64,000 bases of DNA from Rummeliibacillus sp. POC4 (GTDB lineage: Bacteria; Bacillota; Bacilli; Bacillales_A; Planococcaceae): positions 46,752 through 110,751 of the forward strand of contig NZ_QWUA01000001.1 in NCBI RefSeq assembly GCF_003576525.1. The letters are read 5' to 3'. Under the pieces are notes generated by a model. It was not told the DNA's origin and did not search any database. It saw nothing but the letters and a program-made list of their open reading frames with translations. Positions 35,331 to 44,656 of the stretch are shown here, one piece after another. A program made the translations under genes and the position numbers. How positions within the stretch are numbered: position 1 is the first letter of the stretch; the number at the start of each line of letters is the position of its first letter.

Positions 35331-37493
35331 ATGAACTTTTTTGAGAAGATGCAAAAGTTGACAGGAGTATGTCTGAATGAAGTACAACAAAAAGCTGTAC
35401 GTTATTCGAAAGGACCGCTATTACTACTTGCATCCCCAGGGTCAGGGAAAACAACAACATTGAATATGAAAATAGGGTATTTATTATTGGTAAAAAAAGT
35501 ACCTGCACATAAAATTCTAGCCATCACTTTTAGTAAGGCTTCAGCCGTAGACATGGCTGCAAGGTTTGATCAATTCTTCTCATCTGTTATTCGTGAACGT
35601 GTTCACTTTTCTACAATTCATAGTATTGCATTTCAAATTGTACGCGAGTATTTCTCTATTCATCACCAAAACTTTGAAATTATTGAGGGAAATCTGAACA
35701 ATGATTTTGATAAAAAGACAATTTTGCGGAATATCTTCGCACAAAAACGCAATACAATTCCTTCTGAAGATGAAATGGATGAACTAATAACATACTGTAG
35801 TTTTGTCAAAAATAGAATGATTCCTGAAGATTCTCTTGTTCAAAAAAAGACGATGATGCCAGGGCTTGTAGATATGTATAAACAGTACGAAGCTTTTAAG
35901 GTCCAATATCCAGGATTAGTGCTATTAGATTTTGATGATATGTTAACTTATTGTTATAAAGCATTGAGTGAAGACGAGTTCTTACGAAACAAGTATCAAC
36001 AACGATTTGAATATATTTTAACGGATGAAAGCCAAGATAACTCAGTTATTCAACATGAAATTGTCTATCTTCTAGCTGCTCCACAATTTAATATTTGTGT
36101 AGTAGCAGACGATGATCAGTCGATTTTTATGTGGCGGGGAGCAGATGTAAGAAAGCTTCTCAATTTTAAAAAGATCTATCCAAATGCCAAGACTGTGACG
36201 ATGGCACAAAACTATCGCTCGACGTCAGAAATAGTAGATACTGCAAACGAATTTATTAAAAGGAATCGGCATCGTTATCCGAAGAAGATGTTCACAGAAA
36301 ATCCAGCGGGTGAACCAATTGAAATTCATAATTTGAAACGCTATGATTTACAACTTAATTATGTTGTTGGTGAAATACAAAAAGCAGAACATCCATCAGA
36401 AGTTGCTATTTTATATCGCAACAATAACTCAGCCATTTTACTGTGCAATAAGCTAATGGATGAAGGCATTCCCTTCTATATGAAAGATGTTGAGTTAAAG
36501 TTTTTCCGTCATTGGATTGTAGAAGATATTTTAAATATTATGAGACTTTCTTATAATGATTCGCGCGTCGATATTTTGGAAAAGGTTTATACAAAAATTG
36601 GCGCCTATATTAAAAAAGGACAAATTCAACAACTACAAAGAAGTGCTAGTAAAGAATCAGCATTTGACCGGTTGCAAAAAATTGTCCATGCCCCGTACCA
36701 AGAGCAAGTGCTAAAAAGGGCAAAGCAAACCATTCATAAACTTCAAATACAAGAACCTTATGAAGCGATTCAAATGATTCGCCAAAAATTAGGATATGAT
36801 AAGTCCTTAAAAAACATGGCTGAACATTTGCGGATGAATGAGGATAACTTATTCGACGTTTTAAATACATTAGAGCAAATTGCTAAAGAACGTCCAGATC
36901 TAGAATCATTTGCCCGACGCTTAAAAGAAATTGAAAAGCTAATGCGAACTTCTAAAATGTATAAAGGCCAAAACGTTGTAACTCTATCAACACTACATAG
37001 TTCAAAAGGATTGGAATATGACAGTGTATATATGATTGATTTAATCGAGGGGATTCTACCAAATCATGAGGATATTAAAGAGTACGAATTAGGAAATACA
37101 GATGAAATGGAAGAAGCAACACGCCTCTTTTATGTGGGGATGACACGAGCACGTCATCATTTAGAATTGCTAACTTACAATGTTCGAAGTGATGTGCATG
37201 TAAAAGAATCACGCTTTGTTCAAAATGTCCGTAGAATCATCGCGCCAGAAGATGTGAAACAAACGACAGCAAGGAAACAACCTAAACGCCCAAGTTATCA
37301 AGTAATATCTGAAAATGCAATTACAGATGAATCAGATTTAAGTATAGGACATGAAGTAGAACATCATTTATATGGAGTTGGAAGAATTACAAGCATTACG
37401 TTAGACTCAATTGAAATTGATTTTGAATCCGTAGGTCCTAAAAAGTTCATGCTAGATTTTTGTTTGAGTCATGGATATTTAAAAAGAACATAG
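35331..37493 (+). CDS. UvrD/Rep-family ATP-dependent DNA helicase, YjcD-like
   Basis: Superfamily 1A helicase of 720 residues. Motifs in order: Q motif LNEVQQKAV near 15, Walker A ASPGSGKTTT at 34-43, TFSKASAVDMAARF, Walker B ILTDESQDNS, VADDDQSIFMWRGAD, NYRST, LSTLHSSKGLEYDSVYM and FYVGMTRARHHL. A C-terminal Tudor-like domain (GHEVEHHLYGVGRITSI) resembles that of PcrA. It is smaller than AddA and lacks nuclease motifs. B. subtilis YjcD is the nearest family member that I recall. The frame stays open for 45 codons after the TAG stop. Confidence 0.9.
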   Translation: MNFFEKMQKLTGVCLNEVQQKAVRYSKGPLLLLASPGSGKTTTLNMKIGYLLLVKKVPAHKILAITFSKASAVDMAARFDQFFSSVIRERVHFSTIHSIAFQIVREYFSIHHQNFEIIEGNLNNDFDKKTILRNIFAQKRNTIPSEDEMDELITYCSFVKNRMIPEDSLVQKKTMMPGLVDMYKQYEAFKVQYPGLVLLDFDDMLTYCYKALSEDEFLRNKYQQRFEYILTDESQDNSVIQHEIVYLLAAPQFNICVVADDDQSIFMWRGADVRKLLNFKKIYPNAKTVTMAQNYRSTSEIVDTANEFIKRNRHRYPKKMFTENPAGEPIEIHNLKRYDLQLNYVVGEIQKAEHPSEVAILYRNNNSAILLCNKLMDEGIPFYMKDVELKFFRHWIVEDILNIMRLSYNDSRVDILEKVYTKIGAYIKKGQIQQLQRSASKESAFDRLQKIVHAPYQEQVLKRAKQTIHKLQIQEPYEAIQMIRQKLGYDKSLKNMAEHLRMNEDNLFDVLNTLEQIAKERPDLESFARRLKEIEKLMRTSKMYKGQNVVTLSTLHSSKGLEYDSVYMIDLIEGILPNHEDIKEYELGNTDEMEEATRLFYVGMTRARHHLELLTYNVRSDVHVKESRFVQNVRRIIAPEDVKQTTARKQPKRPSYQVISENAITDESDLSIGHEVEHHLYGVGRITSITLDSIEIDFESVGPKKFMLDFCLSHGYLKRT

Positions 37494-37627
37494 GCAAATA
37501 AGGAATACACAATAATTTTACAAAATTACGATGAGAGTAAAGATCTTTCAACGGAATCTTATAGCAAAAATGACATTGAATATTTTATATCCAGTTTCAA
37601 TCTGAAATATATTATTGAGGCGTATTA

Positions 37628-37677
37628 TTAAAAAAAGGCTATACCAAAGTATTTAGAAGCATACTTTGGATAGCCTC
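37628..37677 (-). terminator. Terminator of the yojF-bshB2 transcript
   Basis: On the minus strand AGGCTATCCAAAGTAT pairs with ATACTTTGGTATAGCCT and is followed by seven T residues. Confidence 0.88.
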
Positions 37678-37697
37678 TTCAAAAGGGACTTCTAATT

Positions 37698-38390
37698 CTA
37701 GAATTTCTCTTCAAAATCTTCATGCCAACGATAAGAATACATACGTTCAATGACAAGCCAGTTATCATCTTCTGTTGCACCTTCATTTTTTCGTTTGGCT
37801 TCTTCTTGTAAAATCCAACCAGTTTGTGAAATATGCGCATGCATAGAATTCCATTTAGCTTCTTTGACATCTTGAATATCATTCACGATATCTGGTTCGC
37901 CAAGTCCTTCTAGAGTATCGTTTGCAAAAGCAACACCATAAAGACGTGGACGATTTTCTTCAGGGATGCGTCGTACTGCTCGGACTACTGCTCTTGCAGT
38001 TGCTTCATGGTCAGGATGAACTGCATAGTTTGGATAGAAGGTAATGATTAGTGAAGGGTTTAATTCGTCAATAAGATCCGTCATCATTTGAACCATTTTC
38101 TCGTCATCTTCAAATTCAACGGTTTTATCACGTAAGCCCATCATACGTAAATCTTTAATACCGATTGCATCACATGAAGCTTTCAACTCTTCTTTACGAA
38201 TAAGTGGAAGTCCTTCACGTGTAGTGAATGGAGGATTACCAAGATTTCGACCCATTTCACCTAAAGTAAGACAAGCATATGTAATCGGTGTGCCTGCTTT
38301 TGCATATTGCGCTAATGTTCCAGATACTCCGAATGCTTCATCATCTGGATGTGGGAATACGACAAGAATTTGACGTTCAGGTTGTAGCAT
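37698..38390 (-). CDS. bshB2: Bacillithiol biosynthesis deacetylase BshB2
   Basis: Zinc-dependent de-N-acetylase that converts GlcNAc-malate to GlcN-malate in bacillithiol synthesis. The 230-residue LmbE/PIG-L-type protein has the metal and catalytic motif PHPDDEAFG at 13-21 and a second histidine motif VHPDHEA near residue 130. Pairing with a YojF-like gene 16 bases upstream is the yojF-yojG arrangement of B. subtilis, where YojG is BshB2. Confidence 0.93.
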   Translation of the reverse strand: MLQPERQILVVFPHPDDEAFGVSGTLAQYAKAGTPITYACLTLGEMGRNLGNPPFTTREGLPLIRKEELKASCDAIGIKDLRMMGLRDKTVEFEDDEKMVQMMTDLIDELNPSLIITFYPNYAVHPDHEATARAVVRAVRRIPEENRPRLYGVAFANDTLEGLGEPDIVNDIQDVKEAKWNSMHAHISQTGWILQEEAKRKNEGATEDDNWLVIERMYSYRWHEDFEEKF

Positions 38391-38406
38391 GTTTTTTCAA
38401 CTCCTT

Positions 38407-38760
38407 TTAATAAGCGAATGGTGTTTCGCTAATTTCTAAAGCAACGGCCAATTTGCCATCGTAGCCATGTCCAGCCATTAATAAGCGACCCAATTCATCT
38501 AGTTCATAGTGTGTAATACCTTGTGCGTAAACCCAACCATCATTATGCAGTTTTAAACCAACACGATGAGGTGCATCAGGGGTTACTTTACCTAATTCAT
38601 AGCTCAATTTTACGTTGCGTATAAAGGCACCTGCATTAAATACTTTTTCATCAAAGTGACTTGCATACGCCCCATTTGTAGTTTCTAAATGTATATAGAC
38701 ATCTTTATTTGCAAAGGAATTCAGAAGTTCTTGCAGCTTTTTTGTATCTACTATTTCCAT
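38407..38760 (-). CDS. yojF: YojF family protein (DUF1806)
   Basis: A 117-residue cytosolic protein of the YojF family, always adjacent to bshB2-type genes in Bacillales. It has the conserved stretches VYIHLETTNGAYASHF and VGLKLHNDGWVYAQGITHYE. The ATG seven bases after AAGGAG is used rather than the TTG one codon earlier. Its biochemical role is not established; co-transcription suggests a link to bacillithiol. Confidence 0.9.
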   Translation of the reverse strand: MEIVDTKKLQELLNSFANKDVYIHLETTNGAYASHFDEKVFNAGAFIRNVKLSYELGKVTPDAPHRVGLKLHNDGWVYAQGITHYELDELGRLLMAGHGYDGKLAVALEISETPFAY

Positions 38761-38974
38761 CAAAATGCTCCTTCCAGAAGATAGAATCTACTCTATAGTA
38801 TAGAGAATTATTAAAGTAAATGCGATTGCTAAGCATTTTTATAATATAGCTTTTTAAAAAAGGTCCTTACCCTATAGGGCTTTTCGTAAGAAATTGTTCA
38901 TAAAACTGAATTAACATATGCTATCATTAAAATTATCTGATTATTTTTAATTTTTGTTTTTGGAGGTGTAAAAA

Positions 38975-39745
38975 ATGAAGGATTTTTCTAATCGTCTATT
39001 ACAACTGATCTGCGCTATTATAGGGATTATTTTGATAAGTGGATTACCAATTTTAATAGAAGGTGTACAAAGTCATACATTTTTATTTACTTTTACTTAT
39101 TATTTAGACGCTATAATTTTAATGCCTGTACTGTGGATGCCACAAGACGGTTTTAGTAACTCTTTACTGGAGAGAATTATCATTGAAGTCGTAATATTAG
39201 CTATGTTGACTGTACCAATAGTTGCTTCGCTAATTAGTAATGAGGCTGCCATATTATACGAAAAGGAATATATTTTAGCATCTAGAACACTTGGGGCAAG
39301 TAAGTTTCGCATTATTCGAAAACACTTATTTCCTCAATTGCGAGAAAAACTATTTGTTTTATATGGTCAACAAATTTTGGAGACACTAATAGTTTTTGCA
39401 CATTTGGGTTTGTTAGATTTATTTTTGGGTGGGACAAAGGTAAATTACAGCCCAATGTTCGGCGATCCACCGATGTCCATATCTTTTGAATGGGCGGGGT
39501 TATTTGGTTCAACTTTCGGCTACTTGCAAGGTGCACCTTGGTTACCATTAGGTCCAGCAATTTGCTTCGCATTAGTGATTTTATCTATCGCTGCTATGAT
39601 TGAAGGATATTCAAGAGCTTCTGTTGTTACAAAATCTTTAGATAGGAAGTTATCTAATCGTAAGGATATTCCCGAAGATGTTGTTGCGTGGAATCAGCAA
39701 CAACTAAAAGAAAAAATGATTTTATTAAAAGAAAAAACTCGTTAA
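38975..39745 (+). CDS. Stand-alone ABC permease-like membrane protein (peptide transporter type)
   Basis: A 256-residue membrane protein with about five hydrophobic segments. The loop EYILASRTLGASKFRIIRKH near residue 95 is a clear EAA-type coupling motif of OppB/DppC permeases, and the next segment LLDLFLGGT is also of that type. It is shorter than a normal DppC, there is no ATPase, partner permease or binding protein nearby, and the C-terminal tail is charged. GGAGGTG precedes the ATG. It may work with components encoded elsewhere or be an orphan remnant that is still intact. Confidence 0.7.
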   Translation: MKDFSNRLLQLICAIIGIILISGLPILIEGVQSHTFLFTFTYYLDAIILMPVLWMPQDGFSNSLLERIIIEVVILAMLTVPIVASLISNEAAILYEKEYILASRTLGASKFRIIRKHLFPQLREKLFVLYGQQILETLIVFAHLGLLDLFLGGTKVNYSPMFGDPPMSISFEWAGLFGSTFGYLQGAPWLPLGPAICFALVILSIAAMIEGYSRASVVTKSLDRKLSNRKDIPEDVVAWNQQQLKEKMILLKEKTR

Positions 39746-39814
39746 AAGGCTTTGTTTTCCCTATGTTCATAAAAAAAGTAACTTTGGGGATACTAGGTCA
39801 AGGAGGCGAGTAGG

Positions 39815-41260
39815 GTGAATTTCACATTACCAAGTGTAGATAAAGAAAGTAAAACTTCAAGAGTATGGATGACGTCTATGATGCCTTTTTTATTTGTTGA
39901 GAAAGATAATAAGAAGTTGGCAGAAGAATTGTTGGCAAAAGGCTTTAAATTTTTTGATTTGCAAGACGAAACTCAGGAATCTGCCTATTATGGAGATATT
40001 AAAATTTCGAATATCGCACTCAATCAAAATTTTTTGCCATACATAGAACGCAGACTATTTCCTAGTAGCGTCGATGAACATGCTTTTCATCGCTTTTCAA
40101 AAGCTATTCCTAAAAAAGGTGAAATGGTCATCCATGATCGCCACTATCATTTTCAAATATTAAGCGTAGACGTAATACTTTGTCCATTTGGTGTAGGATT
40201 TGCCACAGTACGGGTTGAATTACAAGATAATTATTCGCTGTCTGAAACATTGGATTTTATGCATCACTTCCGTATATTAGAACCGAAAGCTTTGGATGAA
40301 AAGGGTGTCAGGCTTTTTGTTTCGTCTTATACTTTTCATACTGTAAATGATCTTTTTATGATGTATCTTTGTCCAGAAATTCAACCGTATATTATTCATG
40401 ATGAAATTCGTAACGGTTACTATGGTAGTTTACCTTTTTTTGAAGATGAAAGAATGCTGGTCTCGTCATATATCGAGATAGATGAAGATGAATTATCAAT
40501 CGAACAAATTTACCGGGTAAGCCAATTAGATGGCTTTACAGAAAATGGTCTTCCTTATATCTCTTCAGGTAACAAGGAACATATGAAAGAGTATCTACAA
40601 ACGAAGATTAACAACCGATATATGCCGAAGTTATGCGACATTACAACAGAGCATGTGCAAACAACGATTGTTTTTAAGCAAGCTGATGAAGTATTGCGGA
40701 GAAAAGCTAGAGCTCGATTTATGGGCATTCATTATTATAATGTGTTGTTACATTATTTTTATAAACTAACATTATTAGAATTATCCTTTAGATATAGCGA
40801 GCTTTCTTGGAGAACAGATGAAGTGTATATAGAAAAGTTGATGAAGCAAATAACAATATTTTCATCTAAATTCTATTTTCAAGAAGTTAGCAGTCGTTCG
40901 TCTAGTAGAGAAATGGCAAAAAGATTACGCAGTATATTCAAAATCGATGAGTTATTTGGAGATGTTGCAAAAACATTGGATGCACTATATGTCAATCAAG
41001 AAAAAACATCAGACCAGAGACAAAACCAATTATTATTTATTTTAACGATGTTCTCAGTTATTTCTGGAATTTTCGGTATGAACCTTGTTGTAAATGAATG
41101 GGATAATGGCTATAAGTGGTCAAAAATCTTACACTATTCAATATATGAATGGATATGTTTGGTGACAGCAGTAACAGGAATTTTGATGTCTGCCGGATTA
41201 TTGTTAAGCACCATATACTTATGGGGAAGAAGAAAAATTCAGTTGAAAAAGTGGTATTAA
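39815..41260 (+). CDS. Divergent CorA-like membrane protein
   Basis: A 481-residue protein with a long soluble N-terminal region and only two membrane helices at the very C-terminus (about 405-424 and 444-466). The first helix ends with GIFGMNL, containing the Gly-Met-Asn triad (421-423) that defines the CorA Mg2+ channel family, and a long helical stretch precedes it. The N-terminal 300 residues do not look like standard CorA and are about 150 residues longer. GTG start nine bases after AAGGAGG. Divalent metal transport is inference from the GMN motif. Confidence 0.65.
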   Translation: MNFTLPSVDKESKTSRVWMTSMMPFLFVEKDNKKLAEELLAKGFKFFDLQDETQESAYYGDIKISNIALNQNFLPYIERRLFPSSVDEHAFHRFSKAIPKKGEMVIHDRHYHFQILSVDVILCPFGVGFATVRVELQDNYSLSETLDFMHHFRILEPKALDEKGVRLFVSSYTFHTVNDLFMMYLCPEIQPYIIHDEIRNGYYGSLPFFEDERMLVSSYIEIDEDELSIEQIYRVSQLDGFTENGLPYISSGNKEHMKEYLQTKINNRYMPKLCDITTEHVQTTIVFKQADEVLRRKARARFMGIHYYNVLLHYFYKLTLLELSFRYSELSWRTDEVYIEKLMKQITIFSSKFYFQEVSSRSSSREMAKRLRSIFKIDELFGDVAKTLDALYVNQEKTSDQRQNQLLFILTMFSVISGIFGMNLVVNEWDNGYKWSKILHYSIYEWICLVTAVTGILMSAGLLLSTIYLWGRRKIQLKKWY

Positions 41261-41295
41261 AAAAGCATAATTGAAATTTGTTCAATCATAAAGTA

Positions 41296-41336
41296 AAAGA
41301 GTTTCCAACCTTAAAATGGAATGGAAGCTCTTTTCG
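41296..41336. terminator. Terminator between the CorA-like gene and pdxK
   Basis: AAAGAGTTTCCA pairs with TGGAAGCTCTTT around a 13-base loop and ends in a T run. Confidence 0.75.
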
Positions 41337-41350
41337 TTAGTTTTATTCTA

Positions 41351-42184
41351 TTAAATCTCAGTTACTGTAATTTCTGGTGCGCCATAAACGCCTTTAGCAC
41401 CATGCATAACAGGACCTACAAATTTGTTCAATTTCCAACCATGAGTAATTGCAGCAGCAACAAATTCTTTTGCTTCAATAACTGCTGCTTTTACATCAAG
41501 TCCATTTGCTAGGTTAGCTGTGACAGCGGCAGCAAAAGTACAACCTGCGCCATGGTTATAGCTAGTATCGATTTTAGGTGTTTCTAGTAAATAGTGTTTT
41601 TCACCATCGTAGTATAAATCGAATGCTTTAGTTGGATCGATTGAACGACCACCCTTAATGACGATATTTTTCGCACCAAGTGCATGAATCTTTTCAGCAG
41701 CTTCTTTCATTTCATTAATGTTTTTAGGGGTCTTCATACCTGCTAATTGACCTGCTTCAAATAAGTTTGGAGTTGTTACTAAAGCAAGAGGAAGTAAGTA
41801 TGTGATCATTGCATCGACATTACCAGGGTTTAATACTTCATCTTCACCTTTACATACCATAACTGGATCGATAACAACATTTTGTACACCAGAATTTTTG
41901 ATCGCTTCACCAGAAGTTTTAATCACTTCTTCTGTTGATAACATACCTGTTTTAAGTGCATCGATACCTGTTGAAAAAGTAGTTTTTAATTGTGCTTTTA
42001 AGACATCTATTGGTAATGTGTAAACTCCATGAGACCAATTATTATCCGGATCCATTGTTGCAATGACAGTCACTGCAGCCATACCATATGTGCCGTGTTC
42101 TTGGAATGTTTTTAAATCTGCTTCTAAACCAGCACCACCTGATGCATCAGAACCAGCAATTGTTAACGTTTTTTTCAATGACAT
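41351..42184 (-). CDS. pdxK: Pyridoxine/pyridoxal/pyridoxamine kinase
   Basis: ATP-dependent kinase of vitamin B6 vitamers, ribokinase fold, 277 residues. Visible motifs are TIAGSDASGGAGLEADLKTF at 8-27, VVIDPVMVCKGEDEVLNP near 105, TPNLFEAGQL near 137 and the anion-hole motif NHGAGCTFAAAV near 216. Sequence pattern and position next to ung match B. subtilis ywdB (thiD/pdxK), which phosphorylates pyridoxine rather than HMP in vivo. HMP kinase activity cannot be excluded. Confidence 0.88.
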   Translation of the reverse strand: MSLKKTLTIAGSDASGGAGLEADLKTFQEHGTYGMAAVTVIATMDPDNNWSHGVYTLPIDVLKAQLKTTFSTGIDALKTGMLSTEEVIKTSGEAIKNSGVQNVVIDPVMVCKGEDEVLNPGNVDAMITYLLPLALVTTPNLFEAGQLAGMKTPKNINEMKEAAEKIHALGAKNIVIKGGRSIDPTKAFDLYYDGEKHYLLETPKIDTSYNHGAGCTFAAAVTANLANGLDVKAAVIEAKEFVAAAITHGWKLNKFVGPVMHGAKGVYGAPEITVTEI

Positions 42185-42392
42185 AATGAGGACTCCTTTA
42201 AATAGTTATCAAATTTTTCGGACAACAGTTGTTATAGTTTGTCCTTCCTGCGCCTTTTCATAAGCGGGATATTGTGTATATCTATTATTCTTTATTATAG
42301 GGACTAAACTGAGTAGAAGAAAATAGTCAAAAATCATAAATTTGATGTGGTCAGTTTTATTTGCGCACATTTAAGTGAGTTGAATCACCAAT

Positions 42393-42662
42393 TTAAAATT
42401 CCTCATTGTCAATTGAATCAGCGCTAATGATTTTCCATAAAAAGAAAGTTATGCTACAACCAATGATAGCAACTATGATAGCGGCAATGTAATGATTTCG
42501 TTGGCATAAACCAACGACAAAAAACAATAAAACAAGCATAATGATTAAAACAAATAAATAAAAGAAGAAAACCCCAATAGTCTTCGCTTTTTCAGGTACA
42601 TATTTTGTGTTTGTAGTTACATCTGAAACTTTTTTAAGTCTTTCTTTCCATTGAAAATTCAT
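42393..42662 (-). CDS. Hypothetical small membrane protein
   Basis: An 89-residue protein with two hydrophobic helices (about 29-50 and 58-77), a basic N-terminus (NFQWKERLKKVSD) and an acidic tail DNEEF. The first lies on the cytosolic side by charge rule. GAGGAATTTTAG precedes the ATG. No family recognised. Intergenic 42185-42392 shows nothing further. Confidence 0.65.
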   Translation of the reverse strand: MNFQWKERLKKVSDVTTNTKYVPEKAKTIGVFFFYLFVLIIMLVLLFFVVGLCQRNHYIAAIIVAIIGCSITFFLWKIISADSIDNEEF

Positions 42663-42910
42663 CTAAAATTCCTCCAGTAGAATAAAAAAAGAGATATGTA
42701 TTGTAAGATTAAATTTGATTTAAAAGAAATTATTTATTTATTAATTTCTTCATTCCTTCATTCCTCTAGTAGTATCGTAAATGATTTTTGGATAAAAAAG
42801 AAATATTTTTGAGAAACCTAACATTTCGACAAATAGTCTACTTTCTAGCTACAATAGCAGAAAGTATATTAATAGAAAGATATAATAAAGGTAAGAAAAG
42901 AGGAAAGCCT

Positions 42911-43645
42911 ATGAAAACTAACAAAGAGCTAGAAAAAGTGCTAAAGGATTTCCATATGGGTGAGCAACAAGCAGCCACGATTATGGAGGTTGCATCAGGC
43001 TCTCGCGTACGTTTTAGAAGTAGGATACTAATCCGCTTATTGAAAAATTGGTATGTGTGGGCAGCGATAATAATAATCTTATCAATAATAATCTTACCCT
43101 TTGCTACTTGGAAGCTTATTCAAGGAAATAGTTTTGCTGAACAAAAGGGTTCTCTTGTAGAGCGTATTCAAAACCTCAATGAGTTAACAACTGCAGAAGC
43201 TTATACAAAGGTCATGATTGAACGTGAAAATAACGAACTATTCGGAAAAGAAATTGGTATAAATTTACCTGGTACTAAAAGACAATTACTAGTCGTTATT
43301 CCTGGGGGAGTAAAGGCTGGAGTCAATTTTTCAAATGTATCGGATAAAAATATTGAGATTAATGAAAAGAAAAAGATAGCTACAATTACATTACCTTCAG
43401 CAGAAATATTAGGTGAACCAGAGATTGACTTTGATAAAGTACAAGTGTTTTCAAGTGAAGGACTATTCCGAAGTAAACCGGATATTTCAGAAGCATATGA
43501 TTTAGCCGCTGCTGCAAAAAAACAGATGATTGAAGAGGCAACGACACAGGGAGTACTGAAGACTGCTGAAAGAAATGCTAAGAAATCAGTAGCTGAAATG
43601 TTCTCTTTAGTTGGGTACCATGTCACAGTGAAGTTTAAGGAGTAG
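42911..43645 (+). CDS. DUF4230 family membrane-anchored protein
   Basis: A 244-residue protein with one membrane helix (about 47-67) and an extracytoplasmic C-terminal domain. The latter has [14 protein letters not shown] and [19 protein letters not shown], typical of DUF4230, ending in [11 protein letters not shown]. The ATG at 42911 has GAGG seven bases upstream; the open frame reaches back to 42788 without a ribosome site. It stops five bases before ung and its last codons form the ung ribosome site, so the two are coupled. Function unknown. Confidence 0.78.
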   Translation: MKTNKELEKVLKDFHMGEQQAATIMEVASGSRVRFRSRILIRLLKNWYVWAAIIIILSIIILPFATWKLIQGNSFAEQKGSLVERIQNLNELTTAEAYTKVMIERENNELFGKEIGINLPGTKRQLLVVIPGGVKAGVNFSNVSDKNIEINEKKKIATITLPSAEILGEPEIDFDKVQVFSSEGLFRSKPDISEAYDLAAAAKKQMIEEATTQGVLKTAERNAKKSVAEMFSLVGYHVTVKFKE

Positions 43646-43649
43646 AAAA

Positions 43650-44327
43650 ATGTCGAAGATTATTTTTGATAATGATTGGCAAGATGTATTAGGAGCAGAG
43701 TTTGAAAAACCATATTATCTACAATTACGCGAGTTTTTAAAGCAAGAATATTTTACGAAAACAGTTTATCCACCTATGGAAGATATGTGGAGTGCCTTTC
43801 GTTATACACCTTATGCCAAAGTAAAAGTTGTGATTTTAGGGCAAGATCCTTATCATGGACCAGGTCAAGCACATGGAATGAGTTTTTCAGTTAAACCCGG
43901 TGTACCACATCCACCAAGTTTACAAAATATGTTCAAGGAGCTACATGACGATCTCGGATATGATATTCCAAGAGACGGTACGTTGATCAAATGGGCTCAA
44001 CAAGGAGTATTATTATTAAATACAGTGCTTACCGTCCGTGCTCATCAAGCTCATTCACATAAAGCTCATGGATGGGAGCAGTTTACAGACACAGTCATTC
44101 AAAAGTTATCACAACGAAACGAACCTATTGTCTTTGTATTATGGGGAAGACCAGCACAACAAAAAGAACGACTAATTGATACGACACGTCATGCTATTAT
44201 TAAAGCACCTCATCCAAGTCCTTTGAGTGCCTATAGAGGATTCTTTGGCAGTCGCCCATATTCGAAAATCAACAATCAACTAGTGGCATGGGGGATGGAA
44301 CCGATTGACTTTGATTTAACAAAATAG
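43650..44327 (+). CDS. ung: Uracil-DNA glycosylase
   Basis: Family 1 UDG, 225 residues, excises uracil from DNA. The catalytic water-activating Asp66 is in [16 protein letters not shown] and the DNA-intercalating loop with His188 is [15 protein letters not shown]. Both motifs are intact. AAGGAGTAG, overlapping the stop of the upstream gene, is the ribosome site. The neighbours pdxK, ywdI, ywdK and gerQ repeat the B. subtilis order around ywdG (ung). Confidence 0.97.
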   Translation: MSKIIFDNDWQDVLGAEFEKPYYLQLREFLKQEYFTKTVYPPMEDMWSAFRYTPYAKVKVVILGQDPYHGPGQAHGMSFSVKPGVPHPPSLQNMFKELHDDLGYDIPRDGTLIKWAQQGVLLLNTVLTVRAHQAHSHKAHGWEQFTDTVIQKLSQRNEPIVFVLWGRPAQQKERLIDTTRHAIIKAPHPSPLSAYRGFFGSRPYSKINNQLVAWGMEPIDFDLTK

Positions 44328-44478
44328 ATGAAAAGTCTATGACAGTATAAGTAATCACACTACACCAAAAACTATAAACATGGTAAAGTGATACTAAAAG
44401 AGGGACCAGATCGAAAGTGTCTTTTAAACTTTCAATTTGGCGAATCATTCTTAAAGTCAAGTGAAGAGGGGACGCAAG

Positions 44479-44656
44479 ATGCAACAGAGTTGTTTTAAAT
44501 GTAAACACTTTTTTTGTCACTTGGGATCAGCACAATCCTAGAGGATGTCGTGCCTATCAATTCAAAAGTAAAGCGATTCCTTCAATTGTAGTAAAAAAAT
44601 CGTCAGGCTTGGATTGTTTAAAGTTTGAGCAAAAAGCAGGGGGAAAAGTACAATGA
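44479..44656 (+). pseudogene. Small CxxC protein gene with a one-base frameshift in a T7 tract
   Basis: AGAGGGGAC precedes ATG at 44479; the product starts MQQSCFKCKHFF and then stops after 20 codons. Dropping one T from the seven-T tract at 44510-44516 restores a 58-residue protein with FVTWDQHNPRGCRAYQF, SKAIPSIVV and LDCLKFEQK, a coherent cysteine-rich small protein. Its stop TGA would overlap the ywdI start as ATGA, strong support that this frame is genuine. Either a recent inactivation, a sequencing error in a homopolymer, or programmed slippage. Similar small CxxC proteins exist near ung in other bacteria. Confidence 0.6.

Noticed and set aside
44269..44520. Minus-strand ORF of 83 codons across the end of ung
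   Set aside because: It overlaps ung and the start of the CxxC gene, has no ribosome site and no recognisable pattern.
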